NCBI RefSeq assembly: GCF_016125515.1
Contig: NZ_WGLO01000021.1
Coordinates: 1-48,917, forward strand
From: Hyphomonas sp.
GTDB lineage: Bacteria > Pseudomonadota > Alphaproteobacteria > Caulobacterales > Hyphomonadaceae
Direction: 5' to 3'
DNA length: 48,917 nucleotides
Position numbers and translations under genes: made by a program. This document shows positions 26,708 through 34,832 of this stretch, piece after piece; position 1 is the stretch's first letter; each line of letters begins with the position of its first letter. A model generated the notes under the pieces. That model did not search any database. It was given only the letters and a program-made list of their open reading frames with translations, and had not been told where the DNA came from.

Positions 26708-27723
26708 GCGCGCAGTTCCCGGGCCGCCGGTTGCGGCGCTGCCGTGTCGCGCTCCTCGATCGGTTGGGGGCCGAACAGCGCGCGCTCGCCGCGGGCAGGG
26801 GCCTGCGACAGGTAGAAGATCCGCTTCTGCTCGATCCGGCCGCGCGACACCGAGTCGAGGATCACCCCGCACGACAGCGCCAGCATCGAACCGACCATCA
26901 GCGTCATCGCCAGTATCACGGTCGGGATCCGCGCCACGAGGCCGGTGGCGAGGAAGTCTGCCACGATCGGCAGCATTAGCAATGCGCACGCGGCAAGCAG
27001 CGCCGCAGAGATCGCGCCGAAGAACACGAACGGTTTCGTTTCCTTAAGCAGCATCGCCATCATACTGAGGATCCGGATGCCATCCCGGAAGGTCGACAGC
27101 TTGCTTTCAGAGCCTTCCACGCGGCGGCCGTAGTCGAACTCGATTTCGGTTACCGGCAGGCGCAGTGTCGAGGCGTGGACGGACATTTCCGTCTCGATCT
27201 CGAAACCTGCGGAATTGGCGGGAAAGCTCTTGGCAAAGCGCCGCGTGAACACGCGGTAACCGGAGAAGATGTCCGTGAAGTCGCGCCCGAACATCGCCTG
27301 ATAGACGCGGTTGAAAATGTGGTTGCCCAGCGCATGCCCGCGCCGGCCGGCATCCTCGGTGATATTGCGGCGTGTACCGACCACCATGTCGGCCCGGTCG
27401 CTGAGCAGCGCCTCGATCATGCGCGGCGCGGCAGCGGCGTCATACGTGCCGTCGCCATCGGCCATGATGTAGATGTCGGCCTCGATGTCGGCGAACATCT
27501 GGCGCACGACATTGCCCTTGCCCTGGCGCCGGCAGGTGATGACCGTCGCGCCGGCAATCGCCGCCTGCTGCGCCGTGTCATCGGTCGAGTTGTTGTCGTA
27601 GACATAGATCCGCGCGCCCGGCAGCGCCTTGCGGAAGTCGATCACCACCGATGCGATCGACAGGCCCTCATTGTAGCAGGGCAGGAGTACGGCGAGGCTG
27701 TAACGGCTGGAATCGGTCATCAT
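26704..27723 (-). CDS. GT2 family glycosyltransferase, polyprenyl-phosphate type
   Basis: 339 aa. The N-terminal GT-A domain starts AVLLPCYNEGLSIASVV, with YVYDNNSTDDT (nucleotide site), the DxD-like ADGDGTYD and the acceptor-loop region VGTRR. Two C-terminal hydrophobic segments (FFGAISAALLAACALLML and ILAMTLMVGSMLALSCG) anchor it to the membrane. This is the DPM1/ArnC/GtrB layout, which loads a sugar onto undecaprenyl phosphate on the cytoplasmic face. The downstream SMR-like gene overlaps it, and a GT-C-like gene is divergent, so the three probably make a glycan-modification system. The sugar is unknown. Confidence 0.92.
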   Translation of the reverse strand: MMTDSSRYSLAVLLPCYNEGLSIASVVIDFRKALPGARIYVYDNNSTDDTAQQAAIAGATVITCRRQGKGNVVRQMFADIEADIYIMADGDGTYDAAAAPRMIEALLSDRADMVVGTRRNITEDAGRRGHALGNHIFNRVYQAMFGRDFTDIFSGYRVFTRRFAKSFPANSAGFEIETEMSVHASTLRLPVTEIEFDYGRRVEGSESKLSTFRDGIRILSMMAMLLKETKPFVFFGAISAALLAACALLMLPIVADFLATGLVARIPTVILAMTLMVGSMLALSCGVILDSVSRGRIEQKRIFYLSQAPARGERALFGPQPIEERDTAAPQPAARELRA

Positions 27724-27802
27724 CGCGTTCAGTCTTTGGTGAAGGTTTCCATGTCATATCCGCCACTGGTTAAGTTAGCCTTGCATGAGAGGCAGGTTCC
27801 CG

Positions 27803-29569
27803 ATGACGGTGCGCCACCGCCCCGCACAATTCGCTGAACAGCATGCGGGTCTGCTCCTTTCAGCGGCTGTCATAACCAGCCTGTTGATCGTCAGTCTACT
27901 GAGCGGAAGATTCGGAAATATCGGCCCGGACGGTGATGATGTCATGCGCCTCGTCCAGGTGCGCGACCTGCTGAACGGCCAGGGCTGGTTCGATCTCGTC
28001 CAGCCGCGTCTCGGCTCCGAAGGCGGCACGCTCATGCACTGGTCGCGCCTCGTTGACCTGCCGATGGTGGCGATTGCCAATTCACTCAGCCCCTTCATCG
28101 GCCAGGATGCGGCGCTGCGCATCGCCTACACGTTCTGGCCGCTGATCAGTGTACTGATCGGCACCTGTGCACTGGTCGCCGGCGCCCGGGCGCTCGGCGG
28201 GCGCACCGTTCTGCTCTTCGCCTGCCTTTTAGGCTTCGCCGTCCTCTTCCGCCATTTCCGCTTCCTGCCGGGCGCGATCGACCACCACAATATCCAGCTC
28301 GGCCTGCTGATGCTCTCGGCCAGCTGCCTGCTCGTGCGCGAACATGCGCTCGCCATGGCGCTCGGCGGCGCCGCGCTCGCGCTCGCGGCGGCCATCGGCG
28401 CGGAAGTGCATCTCTTCGTCGTCCTCGTGGCCGGCTTCGTCGCACTCGACTGGGCCATCACCGGCGAACCGGCCCAGCGCGGCGCCGCCGTGTTCGGGGC
28501 CAGTTTCGCCGCTGTGCTAACGGCCACCTTCCTCGCCACCGTGCCTCCGCTCGATTACGGCGTCGCGCGCTGCGACGCCCACGATTCCGTCACGCTCCTG
28601 GCCGGGCTTACGGGCGGGGTCGCTTTTGCGCTCGCCGTGCAGATCACCTCGCAGAAATCGATGGCGCTGCGCTTTGCTGCGCTCGCCAATGTCGGCGCGA
28701 TCTGCGCGGCGTTGGTCATGGTGACCGGCCCGCAATGCCTGGCGAACCCGCTCGACAGTCTTTCCGTCCAGGCCCGCGACCTCTGGCTCGCCCGCGTCGA
28801 CGAAGCCCGCCCTACCGTAGTTTACCTGCGCAGCGGCCAGCTCGACGAATTCCTGTTCCGCCTCGGCACGCCGCTGGCGGGGCTCGCGGCGGCCGCCTGG
28901 CTCGCCTGGCGCCGCGACCAACCCCGCGCCCAGCTCCTGTTCGTCTTCCTGCTGACGGCTTCGGTCCTGCTCTCGCTCTACCAGACGCGCTTCTACGTCT
29001 TCGGCCAGCTGTTCGCCGTGCTGCCGCTCGCGGTCTTTGCCGCACGGGTCGAAGCGGGGCGGTTCGGCGCCGCCGTGCCGCGGCTGTCTTATCCGTTCCT
29101 CCTGCTGCTCTCGGTGCCGACCATGTGGAGCTTTGCCGGCTCCGCCTTTTCGCCGCCGCCTGCGCCGCGCGCCGACCTGCAGGCCGCCGCCGCGTGCAAC
29201 CCGCCCGCCGCCTATGCCGCCCTCGCCGTCCTGCCCGAAGGCCGCGTCCTCGCCCCGGCCACCGATGCACCCAATATCCTGCTCTCGACGCCGCACAGCG
29301 CCCTCTACGGCCACTATCACCGCAACCGCGCCGGCATCGACGCGGCTCTGGCCATCTTCATCAGCCCGCCGGACACCGCCTGGCCGCGTCTCGCCGCCGC
29401 CAAGGTCGACTATCTGATGGTTTGCCCTGCCGATATCGACATGCGCTTCTTCGCAGACTACGCGCCGGACGGCCTTGTCGCCCACATCCTCGCCGGTGAT
29501 GTGCCGAAGTGGCTGGCCCCCGTCGTCTCCGCGGGCGCCACCACCATCTACCGCGTCAAGGCGGATTGA
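27803..29569 (+). CDS. Large multi-TM protein, GT-C glycosyltransferase-like
   Basis: 588 aa from the ATG at 27803 (ribosome-binding site AGAGGCAGG just upstream; an ATG at 27785 is also in frame). The N-terminus has a membrane helix, then a periplasmic loop with acidic residues, GPDGDDVMRLVQVRDLL, followed by GTLMHWSRLVDLP. Around ten hydrophobic segments follow. A DHHNIQ motif sits in an early loop. The C-terminal about 140 residues are soluble and periplasmic. The loop-1 acidic pair and topology match GT-C enzymes (ArnT, STT3, PMT) that use polyprenyl-linked donors. It is divergent from the GT2/SMR genes, so acting with them is inferred; the acceptor is unknown. Confidence 0.75.
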   Translation: MTVRHRPAQFAEQHAGLLLSAAVITSLLIVSLLSGRFGNIGPDGDDVMRLVQVRDLLNGQGWFDLVQPRLGSEGGTLMHWSRLVDLPMVAIANSLSPFIGQDAALRIAYTFWPLISVLIGTCALVAGARALGGRTVLLFACLLGFAVLFRHFRFLPGAIDHHNIQLGLLMLSASCLLVREHALAMALGGAALALAAAIGAEVHLFVVLVAGFVALDWAITGEPAQRGAAVFGASFAAVLTATFLATVPPLDYGVARCDAHDSVTLLAGLTGGVAFALAVQITSQKSMALRFAALANVGAICAALVMVTGPQCLANPLDSLSVQARDLWLARVDEARPTVVYLRSGQLDEFLFRLGTPLAGLAAAAWLAWRRDQPRAQLLFVFLLTASVLLSLYQTRFYVFGQLFAVLPLAVFAARVEAGRFGAAVPRLSYPFLLLLSVPTMWSFAGSAFSPPPAPRADLQAAAACNPPAAYAALAVLPEGRVLAPATDAPNILLSTPHSALYGHYHRNRAGIDAALAIFISPPDTAWPRLAAAKVDYLMVCPADIDMRFFADYAPDGLVAHILAGDVPKWLAPVVSAGATTIYRVKAD

Positions 29570-29719
29570 ACGGTCTTTTTGTTCATGTTTTGATCCCGCG
29601 GTTCCGCCGCCCCGGAGTCCCGCCGCCTGCCGCTGCGGCAAACGCCTCTTGACCCCCTCGCACAAAAATTGCACCCCGCACGCGACCCACCCGTTCAGTG
29701 TCTTTTTGAGGGATTCCCC

Positions 29720-31030
29720 ATGCGCGTCGCAATCATCGGTACCGGCTATGTCGGCCTCGTCTCGGGCGCCTGTTTTGCCGATTTCGGCCACATCGTGACC
29801 TGCGTGGACAAGGACAAGTCGAAGATCGACAAGCTGCACGCTGGCATCATGCCGATCTACGAGCCGGGCCTCGATGATCTCGTCGCCAAGAACGTCAAGG
29901 AAGAGCGCCTGTTCTTCACCACCGATGCCGCCGAAGCCGTGAAGGACGCTGACGCCGTGTTCATCGCCGTCGGCACGCCGTCGCGCCGGGGCGATGGCCA
30001 CGCAGACCTTTCCTATGTCTATGGCGCCGCCGAGGAGATCGGCCAGATGATGACCGGCTTCACCGTCGTCGTCACCAAATCGACCGTTCCGGTCGGCACC
30101 GGCGACGAAGTCGAAGCGATCATCCGCAAGGTCCGCCCGGACGGCGATTTCGCCGTCGTCTCGAACCCCGAATTCCTGCGCGAAGGCGCCGCCATCAAGG
30201 ACTTCAAGATCCCGGACCGCGTCGTCGTCGGCACCGATGACGACCGCGCCCGCCAGGTCATGAAGGAACTCTACCGCCCACTCTTCCTCAACGAGACGCC
30301 GATCCTGTTCACTGAGCGGCGCACCTCGGAGCTGATCAAGTACGCCGCCAACGCCTTCCTCGCCGTGAAGATCACCTTCATCAACGAGATGGCGGACCTG
30401 TGCGAAAAGGTCGGCGCCAACGTCCAGGAAGTCTCGCGCGGCATCGGCCTTGATGGCCGCATCGGCAAGAAATTCCTGAATGCCGGCCCGGGCTATGGCG
30501 GCTCGTGCTTCCCGAAAGACACGCTCGCGCTGACCAAGACCGCCAATGACTATGGCAGCCCGGTGCGCATCGTCGACACGGTCGTCGAGGTCAACGCGGC
30601 CCGCAAGAAAGCCATGGCGACGAAAGTCATCGCGGCGATGGGCGGCGACGTGAAGGGCAAGACGATCGGCGTGCTCGGCCTCGCGTTCAAGCAGAACACC
30701 GACGACATGCGGGATGCGCCTTCGCTCGACATTCTCCCGGCGCTGACCGCTGCGGGCGCGAAAGTCGTCGCCTACGATCCGGAAGCCATGACCGAAGCCT
30801 CCCATCTCCTGAAGGACATCGAATACGCCGACAGCGCCTACAAGGCGATCGAAGGCGCCGACGCGATGGTCATCATCACCGAGTGGGATTCCTTCCGCGC
30901 CCTGGATTTCGACCGCATCAAGTCGGCCATGAAATCCAATATCGTGATCGACCTGCGCAACATCTACTCGCCGGAAGACATGGCCAAGCACGGCTTTGCC
31001 TATACGTCGATCGGCCGCCCGGTGGTATAA
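29720..31030 (+). CDS. ugd: UDP-glucose 6-dehydrogenase
   Basis: Oxidises UDP-glucose to UDP-glucuronate with 2 NAD+, for uronic-acid polysaccharides. N-terminal Rossmann IGTGYVGLVSGACF (residues about 6-19), VGTPSRRGDGHADLSYV, the hinge KYAANAFLAVKITFINE and the catalytic Cys263 in GGSCFPKDT. The C-terminal domain has GLAFKQNTDDMRDAPS. 436 aa is normal. The ATG at 29720 gives the family N-terminus. It sits 150 bp after the GT-C-like gene, so the product may feed the same glycan pathway. Confidence 0.97.
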   Translation: MRVAIIGTGYVGLVSGACFADFGHIVTCVDKDKSKIDKLHAGIMPIYEPGLDDLVAKNVKEERLFFTTDAAEAVKDADAVFIAVGTPSRRGDGHADLSYVYGAAEEIGQMMTGFTVVVTKSTVPVGTGDEVEAIIRKVRPDGDFAVVSNPEFLREGAAIKDFKIPDRVVVGTDDDRARQVMKELYRPLFLNETPILFTERRTSELIKYAANAFLAVKITFINEMADLCEKVGANVQEVSRGIGLDGRIGKKFLNAGPGYGGSCFPKDTLALTKTANDYGSPVRIVDTVVEVNAARKKAMATKVIAAMGGDVKGKTIGVLGLAFKQNTDDMRDAPSLDILPALTAAGAKVVAYDPEAMTEASHLLKDIEYADSAYKAIEGADAMVIITEWDSFRALDFDRIKSAMKSNIVIDLRNIYSPEDMAKHGFAYTSIGRPVV

Positions 31031-31063
31031 GCGCCCCGACTCACCAGATTCGGGACCTTCAAA

Positions 31064-31714
31064 ATGAAATTCTTCGTCGACACCGCCGACACGAAAGACA
31101 TCGCAGACCTCGCCGCAACCGGCCTCATCGACGGGGTGACGACCAACCCGTCGCTGATCGCCAAGTCCGGCCGTCCGTTCGCCGAGGTCATTGCGGAAAT
31201 CTGCGGCCTCGTTGACGGCCCGGTCAGCGCTGAAGTCGTCGCCACCGACTATGACGGCATGATCAAGGAAGGCCGCAAGCTCGCGAAGATTGCATCCAAC
31301 GTCACAGTCAAGCTGCCCCTCACGCTCGACGGCCTGAAGGCCTGCAAGACGCTGACGGGGGAGGGCACGCAGGTCAATGTCACGCTCTGCTTCTCCGCCA
31401 ACCAGGCCCTGCTCGCCGCAAAGGCCGGCGCAAACTTCATCTCGCCCTTCATCGGCCGCCTCGACGACATCCACCTCGACGGCATGGAGCTGATCGCCGA
31501 GATCCGCCAGATCTACGACAACTACCTGTTCGACACGGAAATCCTGGCCGCCTCGATTCGCACCGCCAACCATGTCAAGCAATGCGCCCTCGTCGGCGCT
31601 GACGTGATGACGGCGCCGCCGGCCGTGATAAAGGGCCTCGTCAACCATCCGCTGACGGACAAAGGCCTCGAAACCTTCCTCGCCGACGCCAAGAAAGCCG
31701 GTATCAAGGTCTAG
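31064..31714 (+). CDS. Transaldolase / fructose-6-phosphate aldolase family protein
   Basis: 216 aa, the short form of the transaldolase family (TalC/FSA type). The Schiff-base lysine is Lys83 in VTVKLPLT; other family segments are [40 protein letters not shown] and [12 protein letters not shown]. Whether it has transaldolase or fructose-6-phosphate aldolase activity cannot be decided reliably from sequence alone; the length and the F-x-SPF-x-GR-x-DD segment favour the MipB/TalC transaldolase branch. It starts 33 bp after ugd and is followed 5 bp later by thiD. Confidence 0.93.
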   Translation: MKFFVDTADTKDIADLAATGLIDGVTTNPSLIAKSGRPFAEVIAEICGLVDGPVSAEVVATDYDGMIKEGRKLAKIASNVTVKLPLTLDGLKACKTLTGEGTQVNVTLCFSANQALLAAKAGANFISPFIGRLDDIHLDGMELIAEIRQIYDNYLFDTEILAASIRTANHVKQCALVGADVMTAPPAVIKGLVNHPLTDKGLETFLADAKKAGIKV

Positions 31715-31719
31715 GTCCA

Positions 31720-32541
31720 GTGGCAGAGGGAGAGGGCCCTAAGGGCCGCGTTCTGATCATCGCCGGCTCCGATTCCGGGGGCGGCGCGGGCATCCAGGCC
31801 GACATCAAGACCGTCACCGTGCTCGGCGGCTATGCGATGACTGCGGTCACCGCCATCACCGTTCAGGACACCAAGGGCGTCCACGGCGTCTGGCCCGTGC
31901 CGATCGAGGCGGTGCTCGGCCAGATCCACGTCACGCTCGCCGATATCGGCGCCGACGTCATCAAGACCGGTATGCTCGGCTCGGCCCCGCTGGTCGAGGC
32001 GGTTGCCGAAGCGCTGAGCGCGCAAGCCCTGCTCACGCCCCGCGTCATCGATCCCGTGATGGTGGCCACCTCCGGCGACCGACTGGTTGACCAGCGCGCC
32101 ATCGGCGCCATCCGGTCCGAACTCATTCCCCGCGCCCGCCTCGTCACGCCGAACGCGCCCGAGGCCGAAGTGCTGACTGGAAAGCCGGTCGAGAACCTGG
32201 ACGGCCAGCGCCGGGCCGCCGAACGCCTGCTCGAACTCGGCGCCAATGGCGCGCTGGTCAAAGGCGGCCATATCGGCGGCAAGGTCATCCACGACGTGCT
32301 GCAGACCACGACCGGCGAATGGATCTTCGAAGGCCCGCGCATCGACACGACTTCCACCCACGGCACCGGTTGCACGCTCGCTTCGGCCATCGCCGCCTTG
32401 TTGGGGCAGGGCCGCTCGGTCCCCGAAGCCGTCGAACAGGGTAGGGACTATCTCACCGGCGCCCTCAAGGCCGCCAAGGGATTCGGCCAGGGCCACGGCC
32501 CGGTCCACCATGGCTGGCTGATCGACGACCTCAAAAGGTAA
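31720..32541 (+). CDS. thiD: Bifunctional hydroxymethylpyrimidine kinase/phosphomethylpyrimidine kinase
   Basis: Phosphorylates HMP to HMP-P and HMP-PP for thiamine synthesis. The ribokinase-fold markers are IIAGSDSGGGAGIQADIKT, VTAITVQDTKGVHG, MVATSGDRLVD and the anion-hole/catalytic segment THGTGCTLASAIAALLG. 273 aa is usual. The start is GTG at 31720, 5 bp after the transaldolase-family gene, without a strong own ribosome-binding site. No TPP riboswitch is visible upstream, consistent with expression from a preceding promoter. Confidence 0.95.
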   Translation: MAEGEGPKGRVLIIAGSDSGGGAGIQADIKTVTVLGGYAMTAVTAITVQDTKGVHGVWPVPIEAVLGQIHVTLADIGADVIKTGMLGSAPLVEAVAEALSAQALLTPRVIDPVMVATSGDRLVDQRAIGAIRSELIPRARLVTPNAPEAEVLTGKPVENLDGQRRAAERLLELGANGALVKGGHIGGKVIHDVLQTTTGEWIFEGPRIDTTSTHGTGCTLASAIAALLGQGRSVPEAVEQGRDYLTGALKAAKGFGQGHGPVHHGWLIDDLKR

Positions 32542-32567
32542 CGCGCAGGCCCCGCGGCGGCCGAATC

Positions 32568-32600
32568 AGGTTGCACAACGCCCCGCTTGCGCAACCTTTC
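32568..32600 (+). terminator. Hairpin after thiD, weak rho-independent terminator candidate
   Basis: AGGTTGCACAA (32568-32578) pairs with TTGCGCAACCT (32587-32597) with one mismatch around an 8-nt loop. Only a short TTTC-type tail follows, so termination strength is doubtful. It begins 27 bp after the thiD stop, which suits an operon end. Confidence 0.45.
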
Positions 32601-32634
32601 CGGCCATGCGGCGGTTCATTTGCGCCAGAACTTT

Positions 32635-32676
32635 CCCGTCATCCCGGAAACCGCGCAGCGGTGATCCGGGACCCAG
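32635..32676. repeat. Palindromic CGTCATCCCGG / GATCCGGGACCC element, dispersed-repeat type
   Basis: The element runs from CCCGTCATCCCGG through ACCGC-GCA-GCGGT to GATCCGGGACCC. The two halves are inverted repeats with a one-base bulge. Sequences beginning CGTCATCCCGG and ending GATCCGGGA are a recurrent intergenic repeat style in alphaproteobacterial genomes. No second copy is seen in this window, so the dispersed nature is inferred. Confidence 0.5.
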
Positions 32677-33101
32677 AAAGCCCGACAGAACAGGGCTCTT
32701 CGGCTCCCGGCCTGCGCTTCGGGCAATTGGAACGCTGTCGTCCGGGGCAGGCGATCCGAAAAACCTGCCCCCGCCAATCCGGCGGGACACCGGCGCGGTC
32801 TATCCTCCCTGTCCGATGACCTATTCGATCCGCCGCCCGCGCGCCCGAACCCCGCGCCGTGCCGCAGCCTGTGCGCTGCACGGCAAAACCCTCCGTATAC
32901 CCCCTGTCCGCATCCGCCCATGCCGACACGTCCTGGGCCAAGCTCCGCGCCGCAAACAAACCCACCTCACCGCACCGACCTCGGGGCCCCTGCGGCCGCC
33001 TATGCTGGCTGCAGCCAAACTCAACACCCCATCAGAATTCCTCGTTTGGCAACGCGGTGCGCCTGTGCGATGACCGCCGCCTCAAAAAGAGAGTGCCCGC
33101 C

Positions 33102-33920
33102 ATGCCTACGCTACCCTTCTACCAGGTCGATGCCTTTGCCTCGAAAACCTTCGAGGGAAACCAGGCTTGCGTCATGCCGCTCGATGCCTTCCTGCCGGAT
33201 GAGATGCTGCTCGCCATCGCCGCGGAAAACAACGTGGCCGAAACCGCTTATATCGTGCCGGCCGGCGACGGTGTGTGGAAGCTGCGTTGGTTCACGCCCG
33301 CCGTTGAGGTGCCGCTGTGCGGCCATGCGACGCTTGCCTCGGCCCACGTGCTCTTCGCGCATGGCGGCTTCACGGGGGAGGCCATCGCCTTCGACACGGT
33401 GAAATCCGGCCGCCTCATCGTGCGCCGTCTTGCCGATGGCCGGCTGGAAATGGATTTTCCCTCTGCGCTGGTCCAGCCCACTCCGGTCACGGATGAAATC
33501 ACCGCCGCGCTCGGCGCCCGTCCGGTCGAGGCCTGGGGCGGCATGTTCTATGCCGCGCGCTTCGAAACGGCCGATGAGGTCAGATCCCTTGCGCCCGATC
33601 ACCGCGCGCTGAAGACGCTCGGCGCAGCCGGAGGTGATTGGGCCCGGGGTAATTTCGGCTGCTTCGCGCTCGGCGGCGACGGGGCAGACGCCACCTCCCG
33701 CTTCTTCGCGCCGGGCTCGGGCATTGACGAAGACCCCGCCACTGGCAGCTGGCACACGATGTTGGCCCGCATTCTCGCGGAGAATTTCGCGCGGCCCGAA
33801 GCGCGTTGCTATCAGGCGTTCCCAGGCCGCGGCGCCTGGATCGATGTCCGCCTCGAAGGCGACCGCGTCAAACTCACTGGCACGGCCGTCACCGTGATCG
33901 AAGGAATCTTCAAGCTTTAG
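33102..33920 (+). CDS. PhzF family isomerase/epimerase-like protein
   Basis: 272 aa with the two-lobe PhzF/diaminopimelate-epimerase fold. N-terminal YQVDAFASKTFEGNQACVM, the catalytic glutamate segment NNVAETAYIV, RWFTPAVEVPLCGHATLASAHVLF, and the second-lobe phosphate-like site GSGIDEDPATGSWH. The substrate is unknown; only a few members take part in phenazine synthesis and no phz genes are near. The ATG at 33102 gives the standard N-terminus. The stop overlaps the convergent SDR gene by 4 bp. Confidence 0.93.
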   Translation: MPTLPFYQVDAFASKTFEGNQACVMPLDAFLPDEMLLAIAAENNVAETAYIVPAGDGVWKLRWFTPAVEVPLCGHATLASAHVLFAHGGFTGEAIAFDTVKSGRLIVRRLADGRLEMDFPSALVQPTPVTDEITAALGARPVEAWGGMFYAARFETADEVRSLAPDHRALKTLGAAGGDWARGNFGCFALGGDGADATSRFFAPGSGIDEDPATGSWHTMLARILAENFARPEARCYQAFPGRGAWIDVRLEGDRVKLTGTAVTVIEGIFKL

Positions 33921-34624
33921 GCCGGCACTTCCTTGCCGGCCCAGTCGAAGCACTTTCCGGATTGCTCCGGGGTCAGATGATTGATCACGTCCAGCAGAGA
34001 GGCGGCCGACTGGTCGGGCGAGAAAAGTTGCGCGTCTGGCACGTTGGACTGGAAAGGTTTCGACAGGCCGGTATCGACCGTGCCCGGATGAAGCCCGACA
34101 CAGATGCACTCCGGCGCCCGCCGGGACTGCTCGATGGCGTAGTTGCGGATGAGCATGTTCAGCGCCGCCTTGGAGGCGCGGTAGGCATGCCATCCGCCAA
34201 GCCGGTTGTCGGAGATCGAGCCGACCCGCGCCGACAAGGCCGCAAACACGCTGCGCCCCGCTTTCGGCATCAGGGGCAGCATGTGCTTGGCGATCAGGGC
34301 CGGGGCGAACGTGTTCGCCTCGAACACGCGTCGGAAGGCGACGAGGCTCTGGGCCCGGTAGGTCTTCTCGGGCTGCACGGCCTCATCGGACAGAAATCCG
34401 CTGGCGACGAGGCACAGCGATACGGGCCCCGCCGCGCAGACCTCGGCGGCCAGCGCGGCGAGCGCCGCTTCGTCGGTAAAGTCCGCCCCGCGGTTTTCGG
34501 CGCCGGGAAGGGCCGTGCCTGACCGCGAGACGGCGAATACGCGGGCATAAGTCCCAGCCGCCAGAAGCCGGAGCGTCAGGGCGCGGCCAATCCCGCCCGA
34601 ACTGCCAAAAACAACTGCAATCAT
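33917..34624 (-). CDS. SDR family oxidoreductase, C-factor-like
   Basis: 235 aa. A cofactor site VVFGSSGGIGRALTLRL (GxxxGIG) and the catalytic YRASK (Tyr-x3-Lys) in GWHAYRASKAALNMLIR with a preceding serine (ALSARVGS) are present. The middle AEVCAAGPVSLCLVASGFL replaces the usual NNAG. The compact form and VGLHPGTVDTGLSKPF resemble the CsgA/C-factor SDR group. Substrate unknown. It is convergent with the PhzF-like gene, overlapping it by 4 bp. Confidence 0.88.
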   Translation of the reverse strand: MIAVVFGSSGGIGRALTLRLLAAGTYARVFAVSRSGTALPGAENRGADFTDEAALAALAAEVCAAGPVSLCLVASGFLSDEAVQPEKTYRAQSLVAFRRVFEANTFAPALIAKHMLPLMPKAGRSVFAALSARVGSISDNRLGGWHAYRASKAALNMLIRNYAIEQSRRAPECICVGLHPGTVDTGLSKPFQSNVPDAQLFSPDQSAASLLDVINHLTPEQSGKCFDWAGKEVPA

Positions 34625-34678
34625 GATCCCGCCCCAACTAGGGCGCCAGCGACATGAGGAAAGGAGGGAAGGAAGGAA

Positions 34679-34754
34679 TGGTGCCGCTTAGGTGACTTGA
34701 ACACCTGACCCCCGCATTACGAATGCGGTGCTCTACCAGCTGAGCTAAAGCGGC
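34679..34754 (-). tRNA. tRNA-Thr(CGT)
   Basis: On the minus strand the sequence folds into a full cloverleaf of 76 nt including encoded CCA. The acceptor stem is GCCGCTT/AAGCGGC, the anticodon stem CCGCA/TGCGG encloses TTCGTAA with anticodon CGT, and the T arm is AGGTG-TTCAAGT-CACCT. The anticodon reads ACG, threonine. It stands alone between the SDR and hemY genes. Confidence 0.95.
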
Positions 34755-34832
34755 CCTTTTCGATGGACCCCGCATATACTGGCAGGTCCCCGGCGGCGCA
34801 AGGCTGTTTTGCCGCCTGCGGAGCCGTGTGCG

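Larger units (their letters stand above)
32542..33101. other. 560-bp intergenic stretch without a convincing gene
   Basis: This is the longest gap in the window. It contains a hairpin just after thiD (32568-32597) and a palindromic CCCGTCATCCCGG...GATCCGGGACCC repeat near 32635-32675. Open frames cross it on both strands, but their translations are arginine/proline-rich without recognisable domains or ribosome-binding sites, so I do not call any. The promoter of the phzF-like gene must lie at the right end. Confidence 0.6.

Noticed and set aside
28517..31648. Open reading frame of 1043 codons on the minus strand
   Set aside because: It runs antisense to the GT-C-like gene, ugd and the transaldolase gene, which have clear motifs. 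Its translation is low-complexity, rich in Gly, Arg, Asp and Val, the usual shadow of GC-rich codon bias.
31600..31740. TPP riboswitch upstream of thiD
   Set aside because: The region is coding sequence of the transaldolase-family gene and has no thi-box-like conserved segments; thiD starts 5 bp after that gene.
32606..33073. Possible small proteins in the 560-bp intergenic gap
   Set aside because: Several overlapping frames are open, but all are Arg/Pro-rich, lack ribosome-binding sites and have no recognisable domain.
34679..34754. Integration site at tRNA-Thr
   Set aside because: No integrase and no repeat of the tRNA 3' end were seen nearby, and both flanks are core-type genes.
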